A stretch of DNA of 64,000 bases from Caryophanales bacterium UBA784 (GCA_002297045.1 DBJE01000006.1:19715-83714); one strand, 5' to 3'. Positions 1 through 8,512 are shown, counted from the stretch's first letter. The notes: generated from the sequence alone by a model not told the origin. Numbers and translations: made by a program.

Positions 1-75
1 GGCTATTTGTAAAGCATTTGCTCCCAAGCGGTTTTGAAGTCTGAAATTTTAAACGTGCAAATTATATCCCTGGCC

Positions 76-104
76 TTGAATTAAAACCTATATTCCTCTA
101 AACT
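76..104 (+). promoter_or_regulatory. Possible promoter of the AlbA_2 regulator
   Basis: TTGAAT at 76-81 and TAAACT at 99-104 are separated by 17 bp, a weak sigma-A-like pair about 27 bp before the start codon. The ribosome binding site is AGGTGG at 117-122. The -10 matches only 4 of 6 positions, so this is tentative. Confidence 0.35.
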
Positions 105-130
105 TAATATAAAAACAGGTGGGTGATAAG

Positions 131-1558
131 ATGAATAAAGTAAAAGAAATTATTAATGAATGTTTGTCCTATGATACGGAACGCGAATGGTTTGAATTTA
201 AAGAAAACTGGTTTGAAAAAGACCAGTTGGGCGAATATATTTCTGCTTTATCAAATAGTGCGGCTATTTTAGGAAGAAATAACGCTTACTTTATCTGGGG
301 AATCAATGATAAAAATCACAAAATCGTTGGAACAAGATTTAATCCAAATATTGATGTCGGCAATGAACCGCTGCAACACTATTTGGCCAGAAATCTTAAT
401 CCTAGTGTTGGATTTTATTTTCAGGAAGAGACGATTGAAGGGAAAAGAATTGTCTTACTAGCAATACCAGCTGCAAAAATTGTCCCTACGGCTTTTCGTG
501 ATATCCGTTATATCAGAATTGGATCGAGTAAAGAGAATATCCGCAAATATCCAGAAAGAGAAGCATATCTGTTCTCTGCTTTAACGTTCGGAATTGAAAC
601 AATCAACTCTAAGGAAAGTGAGTATCAGGACTTAACCTTTAATCAACTGAAGACTTATTATGCAACAAAAAATATAATTTTGAATGAAAAAACATATAGG
701 AAAAACCTTCATCTGCTCACGAAAGACAACAAATTTAATATCATGGCCCAATTGCTATCCGACAATTCGCATGTGCCGATCCGTGTCGCTATTTTTAACG
801 GCAAAAATAAAGCCTCTAAGCTTTACTCTGTTAAAGAATTCGGCTATAAATGTCTGCTTTTTTCTCTTAATGAGGTTTTAAATTACGGAGATGCGCTAAA
901 TATTCCACAGGCGGATGAAAGAAACCGAATCAGGGAAAGAAAAGAAGTAAGGCTATTCAATTTTGATGCTTATCGAGAAGCAATTATTAATGCGTTCTTA
1001 CACAATAAATGGGTTGATTTAAACGAACCAATGATTACTTTCTTTAATGACCGGATTGAGATTCTTTCTAGAGGTAGCCTTGCACCGCTTCAAACGATGA
1101 GTGGCTTTTATGAAGGTCATTCTGTTCCCGTGAATGAATATCTATCGGAAATGTTTTTGCAACTGCACATAAGTGAAAAAACAGGTCGTGGTGTTCCTAC
1201 GATAATTTCTAAGTGTGGGAAGAGTTCAATCAAGGTTACAAATAACAATATTCTTGTCACTATCCCATTTAATCGAATCAATGAGGTGGGTGATAAAGTG
1301 GGTAATAAAGTGGGTGATAAAGTGGGTGATAAAGTGGGTGATAAATCGCTGAATAACTCGGAAATCAAAGTCCTTGCTGAAATCCGCAACAATCCAAATG
1401 TCACTAAGCCACAGCTAGAAGTCCTCTGCAATCTAAGCAAAACATCTATTGATAACTGTATTGCTGCACTGAAAAAGAAGCAATACATCGAGCGTGTTGG
1501 ATCAAGAAAAGCTGGATATTGGCACGTTATCGAAGAAACAAATAAAAACGATATCTAA
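131..1558 (+). CDS. AlbA_2 / HATPase_c_4 putative transcriptional regulator with VGDK-repeat linker
   Basis: The 475-aa protein has an AlbA_2 (Schlafen-type) domain in its first third, recognisable from EWFEFKENW near the N-terminus and the following GRNNAYFIWGIND. A HATPase_c_4-like segment follows (YREAIINAFLHNKW, then the GRGVPTII motif), and the C-terminus is a winged-helix-like domain (KPQLEVLCNLSKTSIDNCIAAL). Between the last two lies a linker of repeated VGDK/VGNK units. Proteins of this layout are usually annotated as ATP-binding or DNA-binding regulators; their ligand is generally unknown. I chose ATG 131 because AGGTGG lies 8 nt upstream; a GTG at 119 is in frame but would place the binding site inside the gene. 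The gene stands alone and converges on the GH3 gene through a shared terminator. The function as a regulator is family inference. Confidence 0.75.
   Translation: MNKVKEIINECLSYDTEREWFEFKENWFEKDQLGEYISALSNSAAILGRNNAYFIWGINDKNHKIVGTRFNPNIDVGNEPLQHYLARNLNPSVGFYFQEETIEGKRIVLLAIPAAKIVPTAFRDIRYIRIGSSKENIRKYPEREAYLFSALTFGIETINSKESEYQDLTFNQLKTYYATKNIILNEKTYRKNLHLLTKDNKFNIMAQLLSDNSHVPIRVAIFNGKNKASKLYSVKEFGYKCLLFSLNEVLNYGDALNIPQADERNRIRERKEVRLFNFDAYREAIINAFLHNKWVDLNEPMITFFNDRIEILSRGSLAPLQTMSGFYEGHSVPVNEYLSEMFLQLHISEKTGRGVPTIISKCGKSSIKVTNNNILVTIPFNRINEVGDKVGNKVGDKVGDKVGDKSLNNSEIKVLAEIRNNPNVTKPQLEVLCNLSKTSIDNCIAALKKKQYIERVGSRKAGYWHVIEETNKNDI
1286..1345 (+). repeat. Five tandem in-frame 12-bp units encoding VGDK/VGNK
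   Basis: Units of GTGGGTGATAAA start at 1286, 1310, 1322 and 1334, with one variant (GTGGGTAATAAA) at 1298. Because the unit is 12 bp, copy changes lengthen or shorten the linker without breaking the frame. Each unit holds a GTG codon and the first is preceded by GAGGTGG, which resembles a ribosome binding site. A near-identical unit (GTGGGTGATAAG) forms the ribosome binding region directly before the start codon at 119-130. Confidence 0.9.
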
Positions 1559-1618
1559 TAGTCTTATACTTCAAGGCATCTTATATAGTAATAACTATTT
1601 TCTATTTTAGATAAGAAA

Positions 1619-1656
1619 AAAGCAACCCCTCATTTGTTATAAAGGGTTGCTTTTTC
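1619..1656. terminator. Bidirectional terminator between convergent genes
   Basis: AGCAACCC at 1621-1628 pairs with GGGTTGCT at 1644-1651. The stem is flanked by A residues on the left and a T run on the right, so it can stop transcription from the regulator on the plus strand and the GH3 gene on the minus strand. Confidence 0.85.
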
Positions 1657-1676
1657 TTTCTAGTTATCTGCTCTGC

Positions 1677-4616
1677 TTATTCTGCTTTTTCTTCTTTAGT
1701 TTCTTTCTTCGGCTTACGGAAATAGAACCAATAGGTGACAAATCCGGCACCGCCGACAATCAACGCACCGACAACGACATCTAAGGTAATCAGCCAATAT
1801 CTCCACGGAGGAGTGACGGAGATGACTTTGGTGTTCTTGGTGATTCCGTTCCTAGCGGCAGTGTTGACCACAGTGTAGAGAATCCGGTGGCAGGCTTCTC
1901 TTACCTTCGTCCTGACATAGGCGTTGTCTTTATACTGAGAGATATCATCGGCGGTCGCTTTTGTGCAGAGCCTCCTATCATCTCCGTTTAAGACAGCCTG
2001 AAGGGCGGACTGGTAGACAGGAGTTCCGACATAATCAGTGAGAACGAATCCATTGAAGCCCCATTCTGTTCTTAAGACGTTGATAAGGAGGTTAGAAGAA
2101 CCACCTACCCAGGTAGCGCCTAACCGGTTGTGGGATTCCCTGTAGGCATTCGTCCCGCCGACTTTGAAGGCTAATTCGAAAGGTTTCAGATAGATTTCAC
2201 GGACGGTCTGTTCGTTGGCAAAGGTGGCTAAGCCTTTCCGGTTTGTATCCTGGTCGTTTAAGGCAAGGTGCTTAGCATAGGTAATCCTTCCCTTGCTCTT
2301 TGCTCCCTTGATTTCGGCAGATGCCATCCTACCAGAGAGATAAGGATCTTCGCTGAAGTATTCAAAGGAACGTCCGGTGAAAGGAGTGCGGTGGAGGTTC
2401 CTAGCCGGTCCGTACCAGCCGGTGACGCCAAGGGCAAGTCCGTCTTCTCCGATGGCTTCGCCAATCCGCTGGACTAATTCATCATTGAAAGTGGAAGCAA
2501 GGACGACTTCGGAAGTATAGGCCATACCGGATTTCTTTGTTCCTCCGACAAGGGTGGAGGAGATTCCCTGAGGGCCGTCTTTGTCCGTCGTTCCCGGATA
2601 GGCAATGCTTTCGACAGGCTGGGTCTTATATCCGCCTAAGGTAACAAGATTGATTGCTTCCTCTTTTGTCCTGTTATCAAGGACACTTTCCCAGTTCTGA
2701 TCGTTGAAGTCGGTTCCCTTCCTGGTGATAAGGGTAACATCATTCTTTGCCCCAAAGGTCGGCCTTGTGTACTCACTTTCATCCGTTGCCTCTACCTGAT
2801 CCTTGCCTGTCTTCCGCAAGTCTTCCTTAAGTTTGTCCGTTGCCGTAAGAGAGACAGGTTTAGGGAAGGTAGAAGTCCAGTCGTTACGGCTGAGATATTT
2901 CACGTCGCTGAAGTAGTAGTCAACATCGGTTGCATCGAACTGGTTGGTGATTTCGTTTCCGGTGTCGCTGTCTTTGCTGAACTTCTTGAAATCCTGGGCT
3001 AATGTATATTTGGCAACCAGGTTCTTATTTCCTTTTTCGGTCCTTCCATCGCTTGTTGTCTTGCCTTTCTCGGCCAGAATGTTATTTAAGGCATCATGGG
3101 CGTTTTCCCCGACCGCAAGGTAATAATCTCCGCCATCCTGGATATAAGTTCTTTCTCCCTTTGCATCGTAGGTACGGAACGATTCTTCATCGACTTCGAT
3201 TTGATAGGTTTTCTTTTCTCCAGGTTTCAGGCTGTCTGACTTTGTATAGCCGACAAGTTCGATGGCACTTTTCTCAATTCCTTGTTTCTTATCGTATTCC
3301 GTATACGGACTTTGCCTATAGACTTGAATCGGTGTCTTTCCTTCAACGTCTCCTGTGTTCTTGACGGAAACCGAGACAGTATAGATTCCGTCCTTGTTAG
3401 TGACCGAATAATCACTGTACTCGAAAGTCGTATAGCTTAAGCCATATCCGAAGGGATAGACGACTTCATCAGTATATTTATAGTCTCCTGCATTCCCCTG
3501 TCCAAGGACAGCATCCTCATATCGCGTTTCATAGTAGCGATAACCGACATAGATTCCTTCCTGATAGACAATATAGTTCTTCCCCGTATACTGGGTGGAA
3601 GTAAAGTAAGGCTCGTTCAGGTCAGAAAGCTCACTGGAGTTGGTATATTCGAAATTACCAAAGTTCTGGGCTGCAGGTGCCGATTTGGAATTGCTGGCAT
3701 AAGTATCGACAAGACGTCCGGAGGGATTATAGGCACCGGAGAGAACCTTGGCGACGGCATTCCTTCCTGTCGTGCCGACAGAGCCTACCCAGATGGCACC
3801 TTTGATTTTGCTGTAGTTCTCCCTCCATCCAAGTTCCATGGAGTTAGACGAATTGACAACAATAATGATTTTATCAAAAGATGAGTCGTTCTGGATTGAT
3901 TCTAGCCTATCTGCTTCGTTCTGACTTAAAGCGAGATAGCCGTTTTCGTTCTCATCGGTCGAGAAGGAAAGGTCGCTTCCTTCTCCTCCGCTCCGTCCGA
4001 TAAAGACGATGGCAGCATCGGAATAGTCCTTGTAGCTAGCCTTGACTGTGTCTGTGTATTCGGACTGAGGTGCCTCGTTCACTTTATACTGGACGCCTGC
4101 ATTCCCCTCGATAGCGGCGGAGGTGCGAAGGTATTTCTTCTGGGCGACAAAATCGCTGTAGAAGTTCCAAAGGGTGGGGTTGACCTCGAATCCAGCGTTC
4201 TCAAATCCGGCCTTGGCCGTGACTGCCCTTGCCGTATTGATGCTTCCTGATCCTGTTCCTCCATAGACTGGATTGGCAGACGACCTACCGAAAAGGGAGA
4301 CCTTCTTTACATTTTTCAGCGGAAGGGTGTTCTCCTCGTTCTTTAATAGGACGATACCTTCCTTTTCGGCCTCTTCACAGAGTTCCTTTCCCTTTGCTTC
4401 ACGCTCCTCGTCCGATGAGTAGGTCTGCTTGAAGTAGGTGGAGTCTGTCTTATCGGCATCATCATTGTTGACTATCTTACTTTCCGCCTGCTTAAGAGTG
4501 ATGGAAATGATGGAATGATAGTCATTTGCTACGACGTTTCCGACAATGAGTGCACTTGCAATGGCGGCCCTTCCTAGGTACCAGCAGACACTCCCTACGA
4601 TTTTTGAAGTTTTCAT
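1677..4616 (-). CDS. Membrane-anchored, circularly permuted glycoside hydrolase family 3 (beta-glucosidase-like)
   Basis: This 979-aa protein hydrolyses terminal beta-glycosidic bonds if it acts like its family. The domain order is reversed relative to most GH3 enzymes: the GH3 C-terminal domain comes first (EKEGIVLLKNEENTLPL around residue 85-100), then a fibronectin-III-like domain around residues 390-500, then the TIM-barrel domain from about 620. The predicted nucleophile is Asp861 in FVLTDYVG, with KHLALNDQD upstream. The same reversal is known from some ruminal Butyrivibrio and Ruminococcus enzymes. A hydrophobic N-terminus (about 8-32) and a C-terminal membrane segment (about 941-966) followed by a lysine-rich tail suggest both ends are anchored with the catalytic part outside the cell. 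It has a good binding site (AGGAGG) and follows the Agr-like kinase by 83 bp on the same strand, so it may be co-transcribed with it. The sugar specificity is not visible. Confidence 0.85.
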   Translation of the reverse strand: MKTSKIVGSVCWYLGRAAIASALIVGNVVANDYHSIISITLKQAESKIVNNDDADKTDSTYFKQTYSSDEEREAKGKELCEEAEKEGIVLLKNEENTLPLKNVKKVSLFGRSSANPVYGGTGSGSINTARAVTAKAGFENAGFEVNPTLWNFYSDFVAQKKYLRTSAAIEGNAGVQYKVNEAPQSEYTDTVKASYKDYSDAAIVFIGRSGGEGSDLSFSTDENENGYLALSQNEADRLESIQNDSSFDKIIIVVNSSNSMELGWRENYSKIKGAIWVGSVGTTGRNAVAKVLSGAYNPSGRLVDTYASNSKSAPAAQNFGNFEYTNSSELSDLNEPYFTSTQYTGKNYIVYQEGIYVGYRYYETRYEDAVLGQGNAGDYKYTDEVVYPFGYGLSYTTFEYSDYSVTNKDGIYTVSVSVKNTGDVEGKTPIQVYRQSPYTEYDKKQGIEKSAIELVGYTKSDSLKPGEKKTYQIEVDEESFRTYDAKGERTYIQDGGDYYLAVGENAHDALNNILAEKGKTTSDGRTEKGNKNLVAKYTLAQDFKKFSKDSDTGNEITNQFDATDVDYYFSDVKYLSRNDWTSTFPKPVSLTATDKLKEDLRKTGKDQVEATDESEYTRPTFGAKNDVTLITRKGTDFNDQNWESVLDNRTKEEAINLVTLGGYKTQPVESIAYPGTTDKDGPQGISSTLVGGTKKSGMAYTSEVVLASTFNDELVQRIGEAIGEDGLALGVTGWYGPARNLHRTPFTGRSFEYFSEDPYLSGRMASAEIKGAKSKGRITYAKHLALNDQDTNRKGLATFANEQTVREIYLKPFELAFKVGGTNAYRESHNRLGATWVGGSSNLLINVLRTEWGFNGFVLTDYVGTPVYQSALQAVLNGDDRRLCTKATADDISQYKDNAYVRTKVREACHRILYTVVNTAARNGITKNTKVISVTPPWRYWLITLDVVVGALIVGGAGFVTYWFYFRKPKKETKEEKAE

Positions 4617-4699
4617 TTTGTCCTCCTGAAAACGCTATCAAATTATCAGGAAGCTCTTACATTTGAAAGATAATAAGCCTAAGCTGTCTTTTGGCGGAC

Positions 4700-6031
4700 T
4701 TATTCTGTTTCTTTTTCTTTCCTTTCCTCTTTCATGGGGAAGGGGATAATCAGAGAAAGGGAAAACCTTTGGCCTTTAATATCTATCTGCCTGTTTCCAT
4801 TGTATTTTCTGACAAGATAGTCAATACTTTTTATTCCTATTCCGTGATAATCGGTGTCATTCTTTGAAGTCTGTGGATACCCGTCCTTCCTTGTGATTGG
4901 ACCGGAGAAATAGTTCTCTTCCTGAAGGAAGAAGAAACCATTCTTCTTTTTCCTGTCGAGGAAAATGATCCGTTTTTCTTTCTCTTTAACCTTCAGAAGG
5001 GCTTCCGTGGCGTTATCGATGATATTACCGAAAATCGTGTAAAGGTCGACATCGTCGATGAAAGAAATGTCGCAATTATCGAAATTATAGTTGAGCTGGA
5101 TGCCATGTTTCTGGCAGTAGAGCGACTTCTTCGTCAGGACAATATTCAGGACTTCGTTTCCAGTCTGTGCGACATTGTCATAGATGGAAATATCTTCTTC
5201 CCTTTTCTCGAGTCTCTCGCTTCTTTTCGATGGACTCCTTTCCCTTAGGGCATCTATCTGATGCTTTAAGTCATGTGTTTTCCGGTTGATCCTATCAATG
5301 TTTTTCTTGGATAGGATCCTATCCTCCTGCTTTTCGTGCAGCCTACGCTTCCTTTCCCTCTTTTCCCGTTTTGCCTTTGACTGCTCAAAAAGACCGAAAA
5401 GAAGGGTTAGGATCAGGATATCCGTCAGGGTTGTCGATATTCTCAGGGAAATGTTTCCTTGTGAATACTTATCATCATAAGAGGATAAAAAGCAATAGAG
5501 AAAAACTGTGATGACCGAAATGGATATCCTGACGATGTTATTGGAGTTGATATGCTCTCCTTCTTTGATTCGCTGGACAAAGACAAAGTAATAGACAAAG
5601 AAAAGAAGAATCAGAAAGAAGAGACAGACAAGCTTATAAGCCAATGATGAATAGGAGAAAGAACAGATTTTGCAGAAAAGCAAAATGAGCCGCTTGAGCA
5701 GATGCTGCCTTGTATAAATGCTCGATCCATAGAAAAGGACCTCTTTAAAGCTCAGTTTAAAGAGGAAGAAAAGAAGGAGCCTGTCTAGAAGATAAAAGAT
5801 AAGCCAGCTGAAGTTAACCCATTCGCCGATTTTCAGATAGGAATAGTAATAGATGGTTTCTCCTTTTGGTGTCCTGATATAAGGAAGGGCGATGAAGAAT
5901 ACGGTAGCCAGGAGGTACCGGAGAGGAAATAGGTTTCTTCTTTTGCAGGTAAAGATAAACAGGGAAGTATAAATCCAAAGTTCCACATGGAACCGGGAAA
6001 AGAAGGTAAGGACAGAAAGAAGAAGTTCCAT
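4700..6031 (-). CDS. AgrC-like sensor histidine kinase (GHKL family)
   Basis: The 443-aa kinase has an N-terminal half of about five to six hydrophobic segments. A basic coiled region leads to the phospho-acceptor motif HDLKHQ. The ATP-binding GHKL domain follows, with an N-box (IFGNIIDNATEAL) and a G-box (HGIGIKSIDYLV). Such kinases usually sense peptides or cell-surface cues. The start at ATG 6031 is preferred over the upstream TTG at 6046 because CGGAG sits about 8 nt before it. The gene begins 2 bp after the response regulator stop, so the pair is translated together. No autoinducer peptide or AgrB-type processing gene is visible nearby, so the signal is unknown. The downstream GH3 glycosidase is the likeliest target. 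Confidence 0.85.
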   Translation of the reverse strand: MELLLSVLTFFSRFHVELWIYTSLFIFTCKRRNLFPLRYLLATVFFIALPYIRTPKGETIYYYSYLKIGEWVNFSWLIFYLLDRLLLFFLFKLSFKEVLFYGSSIYTRQHLLKRLILLFCKICSFSYSSLAYKLVCLFFLILLFFVYYFVFVQRIKEGEHINSNNIVRISISVITVFLYCFLSSYDDKYSQGNISLRISTTLTDILILTLLFGLFEQSKAKREKRERKRRLHEKQEDRILSKKNIDRINRKTHDLKHQIDALRERSPSKRSERLEKREEDISIYDNVAQTGNEVLNIVLTKKSLYCQKHGIQLNYNFDNCDISFIDDVDLYTIFGNIIDNATEALLKVKEKEKRIIFLDRKKKNGFFFLQEENYFSGPITRKDGYPQTSKNDTDYHGIGIKSIDYLVRKYNGNRQIDIKGQRFSLSLIIPFPMKEERKEKETE

Positions 6032-6033
6032 CG

Positions 6034-6735
6034 TCAGTCTCCGCAATATTTTGTCAAGGCCTCAAGAAATTGCTTTCTCTTCGGTCTTGAGATGCTGAGC
6101 CTTTCGTTTCCTACTTTGACTAGTGACCCAGTTACGCCATAAACATACTTCCTGTTCACGAGAAAACATTGGTTGCATAATTCAAAATGAACCGGAGAAA
6201 GCAGATTATACCTATTGGAAATCGTTCCTTTCCTGGAGTAATTTCCATGCGTAGTATGGAGGGTTAGGGTGTGACCTTTGATTTCAATATAGTAAATCTC
6301 TGCACTGTCAATCTTACAATAGCTATCTTTGCTTTGGCAGGAAATGTAGACTGATTTATCCTCTTTCCTTTTTCCTATTGCTTTCCTTAGGATATGCCGG
6401 AAAGTGAAGTAGGAAATCGGTTTGACTAGGTATCCAAGGGCATCGACTTCATATCCGTTGACCGCATATTTGACCCTGGTTGTTGTGAAAATGATAATGA
6501 CTTTCTGATCTTTTTCTCGGATCTGACGGGCCAGAGTCCTTCCGTCGATAGAATCCTTTAGAACGATATCGATAAAAAGAAGACGGAAATCCTGCTGAGA
6601 GCGAAGAAAGGCAGAGGCAGAAGAAAATGATTCTACCTGAAACTTAATGTTTTCCTCTTTCTGAAACTGTTCAAGATAAGCGACGAGTCTGTTTAGGTAG
6701 ACCTCCTCGTCTTCGATAACCCCGATTTTTAGCAT
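6034..6735 (-). CDS. LytTR-family response regulator
   Basis: The 233-aa protein has a CheY-like receiver (residues about 1-120) with the phospho-acceptor Asp in LLFIDIVLKD, and a LytTR DNA-binding domain at the C-terminus (YIEIKGHTLTLHTTHGNY, then FELCNQCFLVNRKYV). This is the AgrA/LytR arrangement, and it pairs with the GHKL kinase immediately downstream. It probably controls its own operon and perhaps the GH3 gene behind it. No clear LytTR direct-repeat operator was recognised upstream. Confidence 0.88.
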   Translation of the reverse strand: MLKIGVIEDEEVYLNRLVAYLEQFQKEENIKFQVESFSSASAFLRSQQDFRLLFIDIVLKDSIDGRTLARQIREKDQKVIIIFTTTRVKYAVNGYEVDALGYLVKPISYFTFRHILRKAIGKRKEDKSVYISCQSKDSYCKIDSAEIYYIEIKGHTLTLHTTHGNYSRKGTISNRYNLLSPVHFELCNQCFLVNRKYVYGVTGSLVKVGNERLSISRPKRKQFLEALTKYCGD

Positions 6736-6824
6736 GTCCCCATTTTATTTGATTTCTTTCCTTTGCACAAGTTGCCGATGCTATTCGAATAAAATACAAA
6801 TGTCTAGTTTTAATTAAGAAACAG

Positions 6825-6858
6825 CGATGAAACAGGGAGTCTACTCCCATTTTAATCG
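6825..6858 (+). repeat. 34-bp dyad element, copy 1 (upstream of ATPase promoter)
   Basis: The element runs from CGATGAAACAGGGAGT through CTACTCCC to TTTTAATCG and is nearly palindromic across its whole length, with GGGAGT and ACTCCC as inner arms and CGATgAAA and TTaATCG as outer arms. It differs at only a few positions from the second copy 72 bp downstream. It lies upstream of the predicted -10. Confidence 0.88.
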
Positions 6859-6865
6859 AAAGTAA

Positions 6866-6894
6866 ATGATTTTTCCCTTGTCATTTGATATAAT
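6866..6894 (+). promoter_or_regulatory. Promoter between the two dyad copies
   Basis: A consensus -10 (TATAAT) lies at 6889-6894. The best -35 at 17-bp spacing is the poor ATGATT at 6866-6871, so the promoter may depend on an activator. Transcription would begin near 6901, inside the second dyad copy. Confidence 0.6.
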
Positions 6895-6896
6895 AG

Positions 6897-6930
6897 CGAT
6901 GAAACAGGGAGTCTACTCCCGTTTTCATCG
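6897..6930 (+). repeat. 34-bp dyad element, copy 2 (abuts the ATPase start codon)
   Basis: This copy is the better palindrome: CGATGAAA with TTTCATCG, and GGGAGT with ACTCCC. It ends 2 bp before the ATG at 6933 and would form almost the entire 5' untranslated region, folding into a long hairpin in RNA. The only Shine-Dalgarno-like bases (AGGGAG) lie inside the stem, far from the start codon. Confidence 0.88.
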
Positions 6931-6932
6931 GA

Positions 6933-8183
6933 ATGTATATTAAAAGAACAGCTGAATTGACACTTGAACGTCTTGGAAAAGAATTTCCGGGTCTTGTAAT
7001 CTACGGCCCCCGGCAGTGTGGTAAATCCACACTAGTCCACTTTGCCTTTGATGGTAAGTTCTCTTCTGTCTCATTGGATGATAGGGATGAACTTAGCCTT
7101 GCCTTGTACAATCCTAAGCTCTTCTTAGAGAGCCATCCATGGCCTATTTCAATTGATGAAATACAAAAGGCGCCAAATCTGTTGAGTGCAATTAAATCAG
7201 AGATCGACAAAGCAAAATTAAAATGGCTTAAAGAAGGAAAATCTTCTTCACTGATGTATGTCCTTACTGGGTCCAATCAGTTTTCCCTTCAGCAAGGAGT
7301 TTCCGAATCTCTTGCTGGACGGATTGGGGTTGTTGAGCTCAGTTCAATGTCTTTGGCTGAGAAAGAAGGATGGGAAGGGACTGCCTTCGTACCAGATTTA
7401 AGCCTTCTACGGAAAAAAGAGGCGCAGGGAAGAAAAGTGTTTGACCGCAAAGAAATCTTTCACCAGATTTTTGTTGGTGGAAGGCCGGATGTTGTCTGTG
7501 GCAATGTTTCCCGAGAGGACTACTTTAAATCTTATCTCAATACTTATTTAGAAAAAGATGTGAGAAAACTTCTTTCTGCTGATAACGAAACGACCTTTCG
7601 GGTCTTTAGGAAATATGTCGCTTTCCGCACAGGACAGGAAGTCAGATACGATGACCTTTCCTCTTCGGTCGGTATCGATGTGAAAACAGTCAAACGTTGG
7701 CTATCTATTCTGGAAACTTCCGGAATCATCGCTTTCCTTCATCCATTTAGGAAAAATGCCTCCAATCGGATTATTAAGGCCCCCAAAAGGTATTTTATGG
7801 ATACCGGCCTTGCCGCCTTTTTGTGCGGCTGGCCAAGTCCGGAAAGGCTTGAACAGTGTGCCATGGCAGGAGCTTTTTTTGAAACTTTCGTTGTATCCGA
7901 AAGGATAAAAAGCTTCCTTTTTCAAGGAAAAGACTATCGCCAGACTCTTTATTATTATCGCGACATTGATCAAAAGGAGATTGATGTTCTCTATGAGAGG
8001 AATGGTGAAATCTATCCAATCGAGATAAAGAAAGGGATTAATCCAACAAAGCCGAACAAGAATTTCAAAGTCCTTTCTAAGTATCATCTTCCGATTAAAA
8101 CCGGATTTATTATAGATTGTACGGATAAAATCAGACCGATTAATGCAAACGTTTATACTCTTCCGATTGGTCTGATCGAATAG
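6933..8183 (+). CDS. AAA_14 / DUF4143 ATPase
   Basis: The 416-aa protein carries a P-loop ATPase domain with Walker A GPRQCGKST at residues 25-33, Walker B ISIDEIQKA around 72-80 and a sensor-like VLTGSNQFS near 107-116. The C-terminal DUF4143 region resembles the PD-(D/E)xK nuclease fold and keeps the pattern EID...IEIK, giving Asp351, Glu364 and Lys366. An intervening winged-helix-like part (YDDLSSSVGIDVKTVKRWLSIL) may bind DNA. The family is very common in gut bacteria and its biological role is not established. The start codon lies directly after a 34-bp dyad with no usual ribosome binding site, so translation may be leader-controlled. A second family member with the same promoter design lies at 45114. 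I cannot assign a function beyond ATPase with a possible nuclease-like domain. Confidence 0.85.
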   Translation: MYIKRTAELTLERLGKEFPGLVIYGPRQCGKSTLVHFAFDGKFSSVSLDDRDELSLALYNPKLFLESHPWPISIDEIQKAPNLLSAIKSEIDKAKLKWLKEGKSSSLMYVLTGSNQFSLQQGVSESLAGRIGVVELSSMSLAEKEGWEGTAFVPDLSLLRKKEAQGRKVFDRKEIFHQIFVGGRPDVVCGNVSREDYFKSYLNTYLEKDVRKLLSADNETTFRVFRKYVAFRTGQEVRYDDLSSSVGIDVKTVKRWLSILETSGIIAFLHPFRKNASNRIIKAPKRYFMDTGLAAFLCGWPSPERLEQCAMAGAFFETFVVSERIKSFLFQGKDYRQTLYYYRDIDQKEIDVLYERNGEIYPIEIKKGINPTKPNKNFKVLSKYHLPIKTGFIIDCTDKIRPINANVYTLPIGLIE

Positions 8184-8396
8184 GAAACGATTGCTTTGGC
8201 TATTTAACACAGCTTTAGGGTATTTCCTTCCAAAAATTATACGGAGTCAATCGGCCGTATCTAAAGTAATTTTTGTGGCCTAGTTAGGCTAAGAGAGAAA
8301 AAGGCAATTAAATTATCCCTGGTCCTGAGACCGTATTCTTATTTTTTTGATGTCAGTTAGGTAAAGATTTAATCTTACAAAGTCGGAATCTCTCGC

Positions 8397-8461
8397 AATC
8401 TCTCACAATCTTGCGTGAGAATAATGAGAAAAACGAGAGAATAATTTAATAAACGAGAGAA
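8397..8461 (+). repeat. 65-bp GAGA-rich element, upstream copy
   Basis: The copy begins AATCTCTCACAATCTT and ends AAACGAGAGAA. It contains TCTTGCGTGAGA, an imperfect dyad, followed by several GAGA cores spaced roughly 10-20 bp apart. It ends 5 bp before the -35 of the AlbA_2 gene. A copy with about four mismatches lies just after that gene at 9942-10006. The 329-bp gap at 8184-8512 that contains it holds no gene. Confidence 0.88.
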
Positions 8462-8466
8462 AGATA

Positions 8467-8494
8467 TTGAAAACGGCAAATAATTGGCTACAAT
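8467..8494 (+). promoter_or_regulatory. Promoter of the second AlbA_2 gene
   Basis: TTGAAA at 8467-8472 and TACAAT at 8489-8494 are spaced by 16 bp, giving a start near 8501. The ribosome binding site GAGGGAAG follows at 8501-8508 ahead of the ATG at 8513. The 65-bp GAGA element sits immediately upstream, the position of an operator or activator site. Confidence 0.7.
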
Positions 8495-8512
8495 CAGTAT
8501 GAGGGAAGAATC

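Noticed and set aside
59..84. Similarity between the upstream region of the first AlbA_2 gene and 8305-8335 (both contain ATTAT..CCCTGG)
   Set aside because: The match is about 12 bp with gaps, and is not placed equally relative to the promoters. It could be chance.
1117..1488. Minus-strand open frame with SPTLSPTLSPTL repeats
   Set aside because: It is the reverse-strand shadow of the VGDK linker repeat and has no ribosome binding site.
6825..6930. Two-repeat mini CRISPR (34-bp repeats, 38-bp spacer)
   Set aside because: Only two copies, each a palindrome, with a promoter in the spacer and a start codon 2 bp after the second. Operators explain it better. The same applies to 45005-45112.
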